A stretch of DNA of 64,000 nucleotides from Linanthus parryae (Eukaryota > Streptophyta > Magnoliopsida > Ericales > Polemoniaceae): the NCBI GenBank assembly GCA_023055425.1, contig JALGPY010000035.1, positions 2,843,501 through 2,907,500 of the forward strand, read 5' to 3'. The position numbers and the translations under genes were made by a program. The notes beneath the pieces were generated by a model. It had not been told where the DNA came from, made no database searches, and saw nothing but the letters and a program-made list of their open reading frames with translations. Positions 35,624 to 46,877 of the stretch are shown in pieces (position 1 is the stretch's first letter; every line of letters starts with the position of its first letter).

Positions 35624-35864
35624 CTTCTCTTATTTCATACGTTTTATGATAACGTTGCTTAATGTCTCATGTGGCTACGATATTCGCAATCTCCTCTCCC
35701 ATATGAGAGGATTGTAATCCTATCTCTCCCATATGAGAATGTCATAATAAAAGAATTCTCCCAAATGAGAAGTTCATATTTTTTAGCTGTTTATATCGCT
35801 TTATCTAATTTGTTACAACTGTTAACAATGATTTATTCGCTGCAATAGTAACAGATACCAACAT
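35624..35864 (+). repeat. Short palindromic repeats after pol, element 1
   Basis: Three diverged copies of a CTCCCATATGAGAG-type palindrome (about 35,695, 35,727 and 35,758) follow the pol stop. They precede the main hairpin array. No gene is present. Confidence 0.6.
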
Positions 35865-37300
35865 GATCTTAAATGATCATTAAAGCCTATCTCCTACGAT
35901 AGCGAACGCGATCTTAATTGATCATTAAATCCTATCTCTTACGATAGCGAACGCGATCTTAATCGATCATCAAAGCCTATCTCATACGATAGCAAACGCG
36001 ATCTCAATCGATCATCTAAAGCCTATCTTTTACGATAGCAGCAAACGCAAACGCGATCTTAACTGATCATCAAAGCCTATCTCTTACGATAGCGAACGCG
36101 ATCTTAATTGATCATCGAAGCCTATCTCATACGATAGCAAACGCGATCTCAATCGATCATCTAAAGCCTATCTTTTACGATAGCAGCCAAACGCAAACGC
36201 GATCTTAACTGATCATCAAAGCCTATCTCACACGATAGCAAACGCGATCTCAATCGATCATCCAAAGCCTATCTCTTACGATAGCAGTCAACATAAACGT
36301 GATCTTAAGTGATCATCCAAAGCCTATCCCTTACGATAGCAGTCAACATAAACGTGATCTTAATTGATCATCTAAAAGCCCATCTCTTACGATGGCAACC
36401 AATGCAAATGCGATCTTAAGTGATCATCCAAAGCCTATCTCTTACGATAGCAATCAACATAAATGTGATCTTAATTGATCATCTAAAAGCCCATCTCTTA
36501 TGATGGCAACCAATGCAAATGCGATCTTAATTGATCATCTAAAAGCCCATCTCTTACGATGGCAACCAATGTGATCTTAATTGATCATCTAAAAGCCCAT
36601 CTCTTATGATGGCAACCAATACAAACGCGATCTTAAAAGATCATCCAAAGCTTATCTCTCACGATAAGCAGTCAACATAAACGCGATCTTAATTAATCAT
36701 CTAAAGCCCATCCCTGATGATGGAAGCCGATGCAAATGCGATCTTAAGTGATCATATAAGCCTATCTCCTACGATAGCAGCAAAAATACAAAAACGATCT
36801 CAATCGATTATCAAAATCCTATCTCTCACGATAGCGGTTTACTCGAGCGCGATCTTGTATGATCTTTTTAAGCCAATCTCAATCGATCATCAAAAACCTA
36901 TCTCTCACGATAGCGGTTTACACAGATGCGATCTTACATGATCTTCTCAAGCCTATCTGTTACGGTAGCAATTTATACGCAAAGTGATTTTAGTTGATCA
37001 CCTAAGTCCGTATGTTACGATGGTAACGTAACTGCAGAACCATCTTGCTAGACCTTCTAAAGGTCTATCTGCTGCGATAGCAATTCATGCGAGAAATTAT
37101 CTCAAGCAATCCTCTAATAAAGCCTATCTTCTATGATAGCAATTCGCACCGCTCAATGATCTCAATTGATCTATAAAAAAAAAAAACTATCTGTTACGAT
37201 AGCAAAGTTGTGAACGTGATCTCATACGATTTACAACGACCACCTGCAAGCCCATTCGTCAAGATGGCACAACTGCGAAATTATGATCTCGAATGATCTA
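35865..37300 (+). repeat. Hairpin-rich tandem array of element 1
   Basis: About 27-30 diverged units of roughly 45-60 bp repeat the pattern GATCTTAATTGATCATC…GCCTATCTCTTACGATAGC. Each unit holds two quasi-palindromes: GATC-N6-GATC and CTATC-N6-GATAG. Units in the middle (35,960-36,240) form a higher-order repeat present about twice. Tandem satellites in the 3' untranslated part are known for Tat/Ogre elements. The array lies between pol and the antisense PMD gene, where their transcripts would meet. Confidence 0.9.
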
Positions 37301-38663
37301 GCGAAACATCTGCGCATTGACGTCGCATATGTGAAATCATTACATGGCATTATGCAAGGCAAAACAAGCCGAAACGCATGCGAAATTGTATTTTGTTGCA
37401 AAGAGAACAAATAGTACAAAAGCTATATATCATTATGAGTCAAATGACTTGCAAATTATCTATCTAGATAGCAGCTTACAAGCGAAAAGCTCGCATCTAA
37501 CTACACAGCCAACATGGCTCATAATACATTCGAAAAATGGCTGACAAGCCAGCAGAGAAACGGTACGGAAACCCGGACTGCAAAGAATGAACCGCCCTGG
37601 CTTCAAACGCCGGCTACACGATGCCCAGATCTGTGGGTGAACATCTGTAGCAAGGGGGATCTTGCTCTAAAAAGAGCCACATGAAGCCGTACGCTCGACA
37701 CTCCGCTATCCGACAAGACCGTTGTCAGATAGGCTCCCCATAACATTTGCCCAAGGAGCCACCGGTTCCGGCGATCTACAGGCAAGCAGAAGCTCCAAAG
37801 GGCAAGGGCTCCTTGTAGACGGGGATGAACGCGACGGTTCGTCACCCCGGGCTCACAAACATGAAAGTGACGGATTCTTCTTCGGAGATGCTGAAGAAGA
37901 ATTCCGCCGTTCATTACGAGACGGTAGCACGGTCACTTCGGCGCTGCACCTCGCCACGAGGCGGCCGGAAACATGACCTGCACACATAATACACGAAGAA
38001 ATTTCTTCGAACACACATGAGGTATTATCTGCATCCTCTTTATGACGGTTATAAACAGCAATAAGCCTCATAAAGTGGATCTTGGAAACTATTTCTATGG
38101 CACAAAGCGCAAACTCAGGATTCAAAACTTGAAGTTGCCATGAATCAACGAAAAACAAGCGTTGAAGCCAGCAGTCATAAGGACTCACGGCAAAGCACAT
38201 GTTTGGGATGAAGAACCCAAGTGGCAAAGACAGGGTTTATATAGGCCCTGTGGAGACTCTTCGGTTGCAAAAGATGAGTCAGCAAAATTCAAAAAAGAGG
38301 GTAAGTTCAATCACTTACGCCTTGAAAAGCGGTAACAATCAATTACCCTACTAAAGGCTACGACGATTCAATTGCGTATCCTAATAAATGACGGATAGTC
38401 ATGATTCGGATGGACTTCCCAACGGAAGCGTGCTTATCTGCCGAGAAATTAGCGCGAAAATCAAGCAGAAAATCAATTGCTGATGTCATAATTGGATATG
38501 CACAGAAATGTCCAATCAAATCCCGAAAAGGGCAAAACGGGCAAACTCAGTGTTTGTTGTTAAAAAAAAGGGGGGAGAAACCCTAGCAATATCACATTAA
38601 TGTTTCAAAACATTACATTAATGTCTCAGCCATTTTCTTGTTTTCTTTTCAAAATTCGAAAAG
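37301..38663 (-). other. Region downstream of the PMD gene, element 1
   Basis: No ATG-initiated gene is supported. The minus strand contains a TATATAA box (complement at 38,236-38,244). A conserved frame without ATG (38,227-37,853) is also present in element 2. It may hold a second antisense promoter driving a non-coding transcript into the hairpin array. Confidence 0.4.
38236..38244 (-). promoter_or_regulatory. Second antisense TATA box, element 1
   Basis: On the minus strand the sequence reads CCTATATAAACCC, an almost ideal plant TATA box. It lies about 420 bp past the PMD stop codon and points toward the hairpin array. It is conserved in element 2 at 51,579-51,586. Confidence 0.45.
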
Positions 38664-41600
38664 TCAAAACAAATTCTTGATTAAGGAGTCTTGGGGCGCG
38701 AACTGCTCGCTCAGCTTCTCCACTTGTTTCACTTCTTGCTTCAGCTGCTCGCACTTGGCATTCATTTCCTGATACAGCTTTACAGCTTCATCAACCTTTT
38801 GCTTTTGCTGCTCCACCTTCTGCATCTCAGCTGCGAGATTCTGGTGACCGAGATTCAAAGTTACAGCTGCGCGAATCAGTGTAACTCTGTCCTTGAGGAA
38901 TTTGAAACCAAGTCTGCCTTGGACTTTGAACAAGAGATTTTGGCACATGCCACACAGCAATTCAGCACTCTGGGCCGAAATGGTCGCAGGTGTAGCCGCA
39001 GACAGCTGCTCCAGTATCCAGATGGCTTCAGTAAGGAATAGCCTCCTGTCAAAAGGTCCAATCTCCAGAGATCTCACGAACGATCGGGGGTATCTGAGAC
39101 GCATTCGAACCACCCAGTCTACATCGGTTTGCTTCAAACCTGAGACATCAAAAATGGTTATAATGCCAGAACTCGCAAGCAAATAATGCGACGTGCGAAC
39201 GGTAAATCTTTACTTACCAGTGCCTTCCAGAATTTCATGAAGAGAAGGGATGCGGGCCACCGGGTTGTTCGAAGACTGCCCTCGCCCCATGGCTCTCCTA
39301 TCAGCTGCAAGCTCCAACCTCTCATAGTCAGGAGGAAGAGTGTAGGCCGCACCAGCTGCGACTACATTCCCAACCTGCGAGCCCCAAATGCTCCACGCAG
39401 GAATAGGTGCTTCCGGTTCAGTCATCGCCGGAGGCGAAGGGACAGCCGAAGTCGCTGGACGGACACTCCCAGGTGCGCAAATATTAGCATCACTTGTCCT
39501 TTCTTCCTCACCGCCAGTACGGACACCTTCGTCCATCGGCACAGCATCAGCTTCGACATCATCGGAAAGTTCGATGACATCCTCGAGACGCTCACTTACG
39601 TGTCCAGCAGCTGCGACGGGCTTCTCGGTATGGGAGCTCGAAATTGGAACATGGGATGCAGAAGGCTGACTTCTCTGCTCCAGCTCAGGTTCCTCAGCAT
39701 GACCTGCGATACCAAATGCGATAATATGAGGTAACTTGTGTTATAAGTCACTTCACTATCTTTACTAAAGCTAAGAATAAGCACCTCCACGCGAAGGTGG
39801 GATTGAGATATCCTCATCGTACACTAGGGACGTGGAACCGTGCCCTATCAGTGTATCCTCACTAAGCAAATCTTTAAGAGAAGCGTGACCTGGGACGCGA
39901 GTAAACCAGTCATGATTTCGCCTCAAGTGGCTACAGCCTAGTATGCGCATATCACTCAAAATAATTACCTGAGGGTTCTCCGCATTTGCTTGCCAACCAA
40001 CGGCGAATGTCAGGCTTTGACACACCGTGCTTTAACGCACCCACAATTACATCTCTATAAGTAACTGCGAGATTGAAGATCTCACCTTTATCGCCACCTG
40101 CGATCTCTGCGAAGTCCGCTTGGACTTGCTCTGGCTCTGCTGTGTCCTCTCCAGGAACCTCATCTTCCTCCTCCACATGAGGAGCCACTTCTTCGGGAAG
40201 CTCGTCTTCCTCGCCAGCTGGACGCACTAAGTCGTCAACATGCAGCTCCTCGAGGCTCCGCTGTTTCACAAGCTCGAGTTCCTCTTCCTCTCGCTGCCTT
40301 CTTCTTTCAGCAGCCTCCGCGGCTGTCTTCCGGGATTCAGCAAGAACATCCTCGCTTATAGGATCATCTGAAATGCCAGAATGGGCACCTCTCTTTTGCC
40401 TCTTGGCCACAAGGCCACCGACGGCCTCATCATCATCATCTGCGAATACATACTTGGTTCAAAGAAAAAGAACTACAAATAAGTCTAGACAAAAGGGCAA
40501 GGAGATGCGACGGAAGTACCTCCTGATTCTTCCTCGCACATCACAACTGTTGCTTCTTCATCACTTGCCTGGGGCTCCTGTCTCTCTTCCTCCTCTTGGT
40601 TGAATGGAACGAAAGTCTCAACTGCGAGATCTCTTCGCATTTTGCTGGGTATACGACCCTTGCCTTTGTCCTTGATGGAAAGGGACCTCACTGGGGGAGA
40701 AGCTGGAGCGCTCCTAGGGGAAGAAATCGTAATCCCCTTTTGCCTAGGTCTCTTCGCTCTCGGCGCCGCAGTCGCTGGAGGGGACGGGTCATCTCTAGGA
40801 GGAGACGGAGCCGGAGGGTTGTCTATCAGCGAGTCAGCAAAAGTATTCATAACTCCGCGAACTTTTGTTTCGACCTCGGCATCCATCCTCCATGCTAGCC
40901 GGTACGACTCCCCCCTCCTTCTGGTGGCAACAATGGTGTCCACCAGCGATTTGGAGCGATCACCAGCTGCGAATCGCCGCACATGACACTAAACAATACA
41001 GAACGAAAAGCATCAGCGCGAGAAAATCAAAAGGCTCAAAGCACACAAGGAAATTGCTTACCTCAGCAAATGCCTTGCTATATTTGACGACCTGCGTGTC
41101 ACCCTTCTTGATTGCGTCGACTTGCTCCTTCAAGATGAAATCGGGGCACAAATGATTCTCACGATCCCAAAGCGAGTAGCAACCATACTCAGACTCGCTC
41201 AAACTGCAATTGGGGCGAAAGGGAAAAGAGTTTCTCTTGATCAAGGGGGCCTTTCCTGGCTGCGCCGCCGCCTCCGTCTCAATCCTCGTTTGCTGGGCAA
41301 CCCAGTATGCGATCCAGTTCTGGGAACAACCACCCTTGCGAGTTCCCGCAGGCTGCTCAAAGGGAAGATTGCTCATGAGGACTGTCTTGCACTCCTTTGT
41401 CAGCAAGCGCTTGTAGCACCCTCTGATAATAGACTGGGGCCAGATCGATGGGGCCACCGCATCAAAACCAAACTGAGGAGAGACCCGAGTAGGGTCAACA
41501 TCCACTGTAAGTCTTTCATACCGTGGCGCGAGCTCACGAATATGCTCTGCAAGGGCAGGAAGAGAACCTCGCAGACACCAACAGAAGAAGTCACGATAGC

Positions 41601-42942
41601 GTTCGTGGAAATGCGGCCCCTTTTCAAAGAGAAGGTCTTCTGACAAGACCATACCTTTGGAAGGGTATAGCTTTGGAAACCACCGTACGTTCTCAACACG
41701 TGTGGCATAGGGCCTGGCAGTAAACTCCTTTCGTTTGTCGCATATCAAACTCCAAATACACTTGGTGTTGCTTGCTCCAAACCATCTCGCAGCCCTTCCG
41801 CTGTTGCGCGCTTCCGTCTCGCCTGGGGGACACCACTTCTCAAGTGGGAGGGGAGTTGGAGCATAAGACGGCCAGCGCTCGAAAACCCACATTGTCAAAA
41901 AGCTGATATTGACAAAGGTCAGAACATCGAGGCGGCCACGCGATTCCCTCATCGCCAGAACCAGCTGATCAAGCCTGTAATATAATGTGCCTAAGACCAA
42001 GGGTCCGAGTGCGACTCTCTGGCCAAGAGCGAGCCTCACAGCAAGTGGCAGCACATGGTAGAAGACCCCGTCATGGGGATGACCATCAATCAGATACCTC
42101 GACAGCCAAGCACAGAGAAAGGCACAAAGGGTTAAATGATAACCCTTGCCCTCTACATAATTCTCGGCCTCCGGGTTCTCGCTCAAAAGCTTCTTAGTAA
42201 TGCTGCTGTTCGCATAGTCTCGGAAGAAGTACTGCAACCACTTGTTCCAGGTATTCTTCGCAGACGTATCCACTAGCTGCCAGTTCGGAAGAGGCTTTGT
42301 AGTGGTCCACCGAGTGGAGATTTTCTTTACCTCTGCTAGACACTCCTCCATCTGCGCGTACAAGGTCATTTCAGCAGATGTCCTCAAGTGGCTCAAGGGG
42401 TCCACCTCGCCCATGGGGGAAAGCTCGTACAGCATTTGAACGTCCTCGAGCGTGGGGGCAGCCTCGAACTCAGCAAAATGAAACGTGTGAGTCGCGGGCG
42501 AATAACGGGACAGAAGGTCTAGAAGCATGGACTGATCCAACTTCACGGCAGCACCCTTCATAGCGCGGATAGCAAAGAATATGCCGGCTTTATCAAGAGT
42601 CTCGGCGTGATGATCCAACACGTGGTCGATCCACTCATCCATATAGTCCAATTTCTGGACGAACGCTTGAGTAGAAATCGCAGTATACGGGAAGTGCCCG
42701 TTCTCGATCCCCAATCGGACTACATCCTCGGAACCAACCCACTCGAGCAGGGCTGAGTTAACTGGGCGAGTCAACGTCAGCAATTGCTCAGCAGGAACAG
42801 GATCAGGCATCCTCTTCGCCTTCACCCTCGCATGATAAAAATCCTTCCCACCCAGAAAGGGGGCTTTACGCCACAGAGCCTGCGGAAGCTCCGGCATCTC
42901 TTCGTCTTCCTTGACGGGTCTGGTTACTCTTGTCTTGGCCAT
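38664..42942 (-). CDS. Antisense six-exon PMD gene in element 1 (plant mobile domain plus coiled coil)
   Basis: Exons (minus): 42,942-41,062, 40,988-40,520, 40,439-39,969, 39,889-39,785, 39,703-39,218 and 39,139-38,664. They give 3,888 nt, 1,295 residues plus stop. All five introns (73-82 nt) are GT-AG; the first is phase 0 and the rest phase 1. Exon 1 carries a plant mobile domain signature (LSRYSPATHTFHF at about 144-156, TLEDVQML at 164-171). The middle is acidic and Pro/Ser-rich with basic patches (KRPRQKG, AKRQKRG) that could be nuclear signals. The end is a coiled coil (MQKVEQQKQKVDEAVKLY). PMD proteins such as Arabidopsis MAIN/MAIL1 act in silencing and genome stability, and PMDs also occur on transposons. 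The gene is antisense to gag-pol, so its introns survive retrotransposition. It is open throughout; its role is unknown. Confidence 0.8.
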
Positions 42943-43355
42943 TCCTGCGAAAGGGCAAGAAAAAGGGGGGAGAAATACCACACCACACTTCAGTTTGAAT
43001 TTTGGAAATTGAGATCTATGCAAAACAAAGCAAACAGTTCCGGTGCCAATTTCAGCAATTGGGGAGTTGATATTGTTGAAAGATTAAAACGAAGCGGGTT
43101 CAGAGATCAAAAGCCTCTTCACAAATTTCATGGATTTACAGATTCAATGCGATTCAAGGCAAACACTGGTAGTTTAAATCAAAAGTAAACGAGGCCAACC
43201 TTGTTTCCTTGAAGCTTGCTTGGATATGCACAATTGGAGAATACGATTTGCAGTCCTGAACTGGTGATTGATTATTTGGATCTGCTCCCGAAGATCTCCG
43301 GGTACCATTCACTTTAAGAGAAAGAAGCAATGCTTTGCAATGATGGGATACAAGG

Positions 43356-43362
43356 TATTTAT
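43356..43362 (-). promoter_or_regulatory. TATA-like box of the PMD gene, element 1
   Basis: The complement reads GGATAAATACC, about 415 bp before the PMD start codon and 260 bp inside the 3' LTR. A pyrimidine-rich acceptor-like site (complement CCCTTTCGCAGGAATGG) immediately before the ATG suggests an intron in the leader. Element 2 conserves both. Confidence 0.45.
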
Positions 43363-43610
43363 CCAGAAGAATGAAGGGTTGCGTCCCTTCAGTAGTCGAA
43401 TCGCAACCGTCACCGTCGTGTCGCGCAATCACAGGACGGGCTGACGTCACGCCTAAAACCCTAAAGGTCAGACAGCACGATTCTAGGGGTTTTAGGTCAT
43501 AATTACACGCACGGGGGCTGAACCTGCCCGTATTTGAATTGGTGCGTGACGACGACGCGCATGTTGGTTTCCGCGCATGGAAGCCTATACAGCTATGAGC
43601 CTTCACGCGC

Positions 43611-43620
43611 AGAAAGGGGG
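43611..43620 (+). other. Polypurine tract of element 1
   Basis: AGAAAGGGGG, followed by CTAA and then the 3' LTR at 43,625. It would prime plus-strand synthesis. It is conserved in element 2 at about 46,200-46,209 (complement). Confidence 0.8.
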
Positions 43621-43624
43621 CTAA

Positions 43625-44269
43625 TGTAGATACTGCTTTATGACATGGCAGATCTAGGCCACGTGGCAACCATCCAGCACACCATATTGTGCTCCACACA
43701 CACAGGATCACCAGCCGAGCTGATCCATGTGGGGGCTGCGAGACAGAGCCCTCGCATACCACTGCACGGGACTTGTAGGGACTTTGTGGTCTGGAGGCTA
43801 GAGTAAGCCCTGTCGCGTGCGAGCCAAGCCCGCGCGCGACCTTTAGTAACTGTTTTGAGAGATTTATGGCACGAGCTCCCTAGACCCGGTCAATCCGGTC
43901 AAACCCGGTCAATCCGGTCAAACCCGGTCAACCTCGTAACGGTTCCGGTACTCGCGCACCACGTGCTCTAACGGTTCCTATATACTCGGACGAACGTGCC
44001 GTTATGGTTAAGCTAATTAAGCCGCCATCAATGGGCGCATTAACCACACTACAACGGTCACGTTCTCCAGTATATATAGATCGTTAACCTTTCCATACAA
44101 AAAAGGACACACTGCCATACGCGGAAGCTCTGCCAAACCTCTGTCTCTCTCTCAGACATTGCTACTGACTTGCTCTCTCCCTACACACACCCCTATTCTT
44201 CCTGTGCGATCCCTGATCCACTACGTACGGTGTACACGGAGGTCTCCCCGCCGGAATCTCTTGTGCACA
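43625..44269 (+). repeat. 3' LTR of element 1
   Basis: 645 bp, no difference from the 5' LTR seen by eye. The target duplication CTTGG follows at 44,270-44,274. Confidence 0.95.
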
Positions 44270-45569
44270 CTTGGTATGTTTGTTCATGTTGTCTTGACAT
44301 GAACGGATGCTAATCGGTTGATAGGAGGCATGGAACGAACTTCGGAAACAACGGAAGCACAAGTGGAATGAAGAGAAGCAAAGTCGGGGGAGCTAGGATG
44401 ACCAAATTGCACTACTCTGATGATATCTTGAGTTCTAAAATGAATTTGGGAGTGAGGCTGGTGCCATTTGAAATTAGACTCAAAGAGATTTCCAACGATA
44501 GGTTACGGAGCGTAATCCGAGATCGAATGAAGAATTTTGTGGCTTCGAGAAGTCTGAGAAGACATTCAGGAGTAGCATTTCGGTCCAAAATGGGCACCAT
44601 TTCGGCCCGAAATGCCCCCCTCATTTCGGCCCGAAATGAAAACACCCCGCTGTTTTGCTTTTTGAAAAACATTTCGGCACGAAATGGGGACCATTTCGGC
44701 CCGAAATGCCTGACACCAAAGTCCGATTTTTGGGGCAAAAGCGCAAATTTTAAAGTCTTATGATGATTTTTTTACTCAAGAACGACCTAGCGGAAGCATT
44801 CTCATTCGTTCACGCATACTAAGGCAAGAGACGAAGGCTTGGAGCTGAGGAGATCGATTGGGATCATCCCCAAACCGGAGATTTCCCCGTTTGATTTCTT
44901 TCTCTTCTCTCTTTCAATCTTTGCTATGGAGAAACTATATTATTTTTCTACGATTATTATTAGTAACTAGACGTTTTGCTAGGCTTCTCTAGAAAGCCTA
45001 AGGTTTATGTAGACAATATGTTTTCCGGATTTTAGACTTTGTTTCACGCTTTGTGGTTGTGATCTATTGAACTGATTTTAGTTTCATGATCTTGTTGATG
45101 AATCTAGTCTATTGACACGACTAGTTTAGGATTTGATATTCATGAACTTAGGGTTTATTCCTAGATTGTAATCTTCCTTAATGTTAATATTTGTTCTAGT
45201 TATTGATCATATGCTATACTTAATCCTTGGCAAGAATGAAGTAATTAATCGGACTTGTTAATTAGCTAGCGAGTGCGTGAGAGCGACTTAGACTAGTTGT
45301 GATGAGATATGAACAACAATCCTTAATCAGTGAGATTGAGAAAAGAAGTGTGTAGGATTGGCCTTAGAGGGTGGATTCGTTAGGAGATAGTGAGGTGTTC
45401 GTGTGGTGGTGTTCTGAGAGGACATCATTCCGTGCACCTTCATTAGCCTGCTAGAACGGACCGGTAGATGTAGGTGGACTAACAGGACACCAAGTCAACC
45501 GAGACATAGAGCGATATGAGATCGATATGAGATTGTCAGTGCTACTACCCGGTTTAACAAGAATAGTGT
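44270..45569 (+). repeat. Middle piece of the old interrupted LTR
   Basis: This 1.3-kb spacer separates elements 1 and 2. It holds no gene. It contains five copies of a 17-bp near-palindrome (44,577-44,708). The rest is AT-rich and LTR-like. It joins leftwards to 28,581 and rightwards to 61,379 when both insertions and their target duplications are removed. Confidence 0.55.
44577..44708. repeat. Cluster of five 17-bp palindromes CATTTCGGCCCGAAATG
   Basis: Starts are at 44,577 (degenerate), 44,598, 44,622, 44,670 (one changed central base) and 44,692. Three copies are exact. Spacing is 21, 24, 48 and 22 bp. The position within an LTR suggests U3 enhancer elements or protein-binding sites, but this is inference. 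Confidence 0.8.
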
Positions 45570-46195
45570 TGTGCACAAGAGATTCCGGCGGGGAGACCTC
45601 CGTGTACACCGTACGTAGTGGAGCAGGGATCGCACAGGAAGAATAGGGGTGTGTGTAGGGAGAGAGCAAGTCAGTAGTAATGTCTGAGAGAGAGACAGAG
45701 GTTTGGCAGAGCTTCCGCGTATGGCAGTGTGTTCTCCTTTGTATGGAAAGGTTAACGATGTATATATACTGGAGAACGTGACCGTTGTAGTGTGGTTAAT
45801 GCGCCCATTGATGGCGGCTTAATTAGCTTAACCATAACGGCACGTTCGTCCGAGTATATAGGAACCGTTAGAGCACGTGGTGCGCGAGTACCGGAACCGT
45901 TACGAGGTTGACCGGGTTTGACCGGATTGACCGGGTTTATGGAGCTCGTGCCATAAATCTCTCAAAACAGTTACTAAAGGTCGCGCGCGGGCTTGGCTCG
46001 CACGCGACAGGGCTTACTCTAGCCTCCAGACCACAAGGTCCCTACAAGTCCCGTGCAGTGGTACGCGAGGGCTCTGTCTCGCAGCCCCCACATGGATCAG
46101 CTCGGCTGGTGATCCTGTGTGTGTGGAGCACAATATGGTGTGCTGGATGGTTGCCACGTGGCCTAGATCTGCCATGTCATAAAGCAGTATCTACA
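45570..46195 (-). repeat. 3' LTR of element 2
   Basis: 626 bp in complement, TGTGCACAAG…TATCTACA. It carries one fewer CCGGTCAA-type 18-bp repeat than element 1. Confidence 0.95.
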
Positions 46196-46457
46196 TTAGC
46201 CCCCTTTCTGCGCGTGAAGGCTCATAGCTGTATAGGCTTCCATGCGCGGAAACCAACATGCGCGTCGTCGCCACGTACCAATTCAAATACGGGTAGGTTC
46301 AGCCCCCGTGCGTGTCATTATGACCTAAAACCCCTAGAGTCGTGCCGTCTGACCTTTAGGGTTTTAGGCGTGACGTCAGCCCGTCCTGTGATTGCGCGAC
46401 ACGACGGTGACGGTTGCGATTCGACTACTGAAGGGACGCAACCCCTCATTCTTCTGG

Positions 46458-46464
46458 ATAAATA
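46458..46464 (+). promoter_or_regulatory. TATA-like box of the PMD gene, element 2
   Basis: ATAAATA in GGATAAATACC, 414 bp before the start codon and 263 bp from the LTR edge. CCCTTTCGCAG just before the ATG looks like the acceptor of a leader intron. Confidence 0.45.
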
Positions 46465-46877
46465 CCTTGTATCCCATCATTGCAAAGCATTACTTCTTTC
46501 TCTTAAAGTGAATGGTACCCGGAGATCTTCGAGAGCAGATCCAGATAATCAATCACCAGTTCAGAACTGCAAATCGTATTCTCCAATTGTGCATATCCAA
46601 GCAAGCTTCAAGGAAACAAGGTTGGCCTCGTTTACTTTTGATTTAAACTACCAGTGTTTGCCTTGAATCGCATTGAATCTGTAAATCCATGAAATTTGTG
46701 AAGAGGCTTTTGATCTCTGAACCCGCTTCGTTTTAATCTTTCAACAATATCAACTCCCCAATTTCCGAAATTGGCACCGGAACTGTTTGCTTTGGTTTGC
46801 ATAGATCTCAAATTCCAAAATTCAAACTGAAGTGTGGTGTGGTATTTCTCCCCCCTTTTTCTTGCCCTTTCGCAGGA

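Larger units (their letters stand above)
28587..44269 (+). mobile_element. Element 1: complete Tat-lineage Ty3/gypsy retrotransposon (15,683 bp)
   Basis: Two 645-bp LTRs that look identical bound the element, with a perfect 5-bp duplication CTTGG at 28,582-28,586 and 44,270-44,274. Order: LTR, primer-site region, gag-protease (29,273-31,885), pol (to 35,623), hairpin-rich tandem array (about 35,865-37,300), antisense PMD gene (42,942-38,664), polypurine tract, LTR. Two RNase H domains and a CX2HX4HX4C gag knuckle place it in the Tat group (Ogre/Retand relatives), in which long elements and extra downstream reading frames are known. Matching LTRs imply very recent insertion. Gag carries a stop, so it may depend on other copies. 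Confidence 0.93.

Noticed and set aside
35865..37300. CRISPR array
   Set aside because: The units are diverged tandem repeats without unique spacers, in a plant retrotransposon. They are satellite-type repeats.
44412..44738. 108-codon minus-strand frame and 131-codon plus-strand frame over the palindrome cluster
   Set aside because: The coding appearance comes from repeats of the 17-bp palindrome inside an LTR.
46797..46877. Upstream extension of PMD exon 1 before the ATG at 46,878
   Set aside because: It begins without ATG and contains a pyrimidine tract and CAG acceptor directly before the ATG, so it looks like intron or leader.
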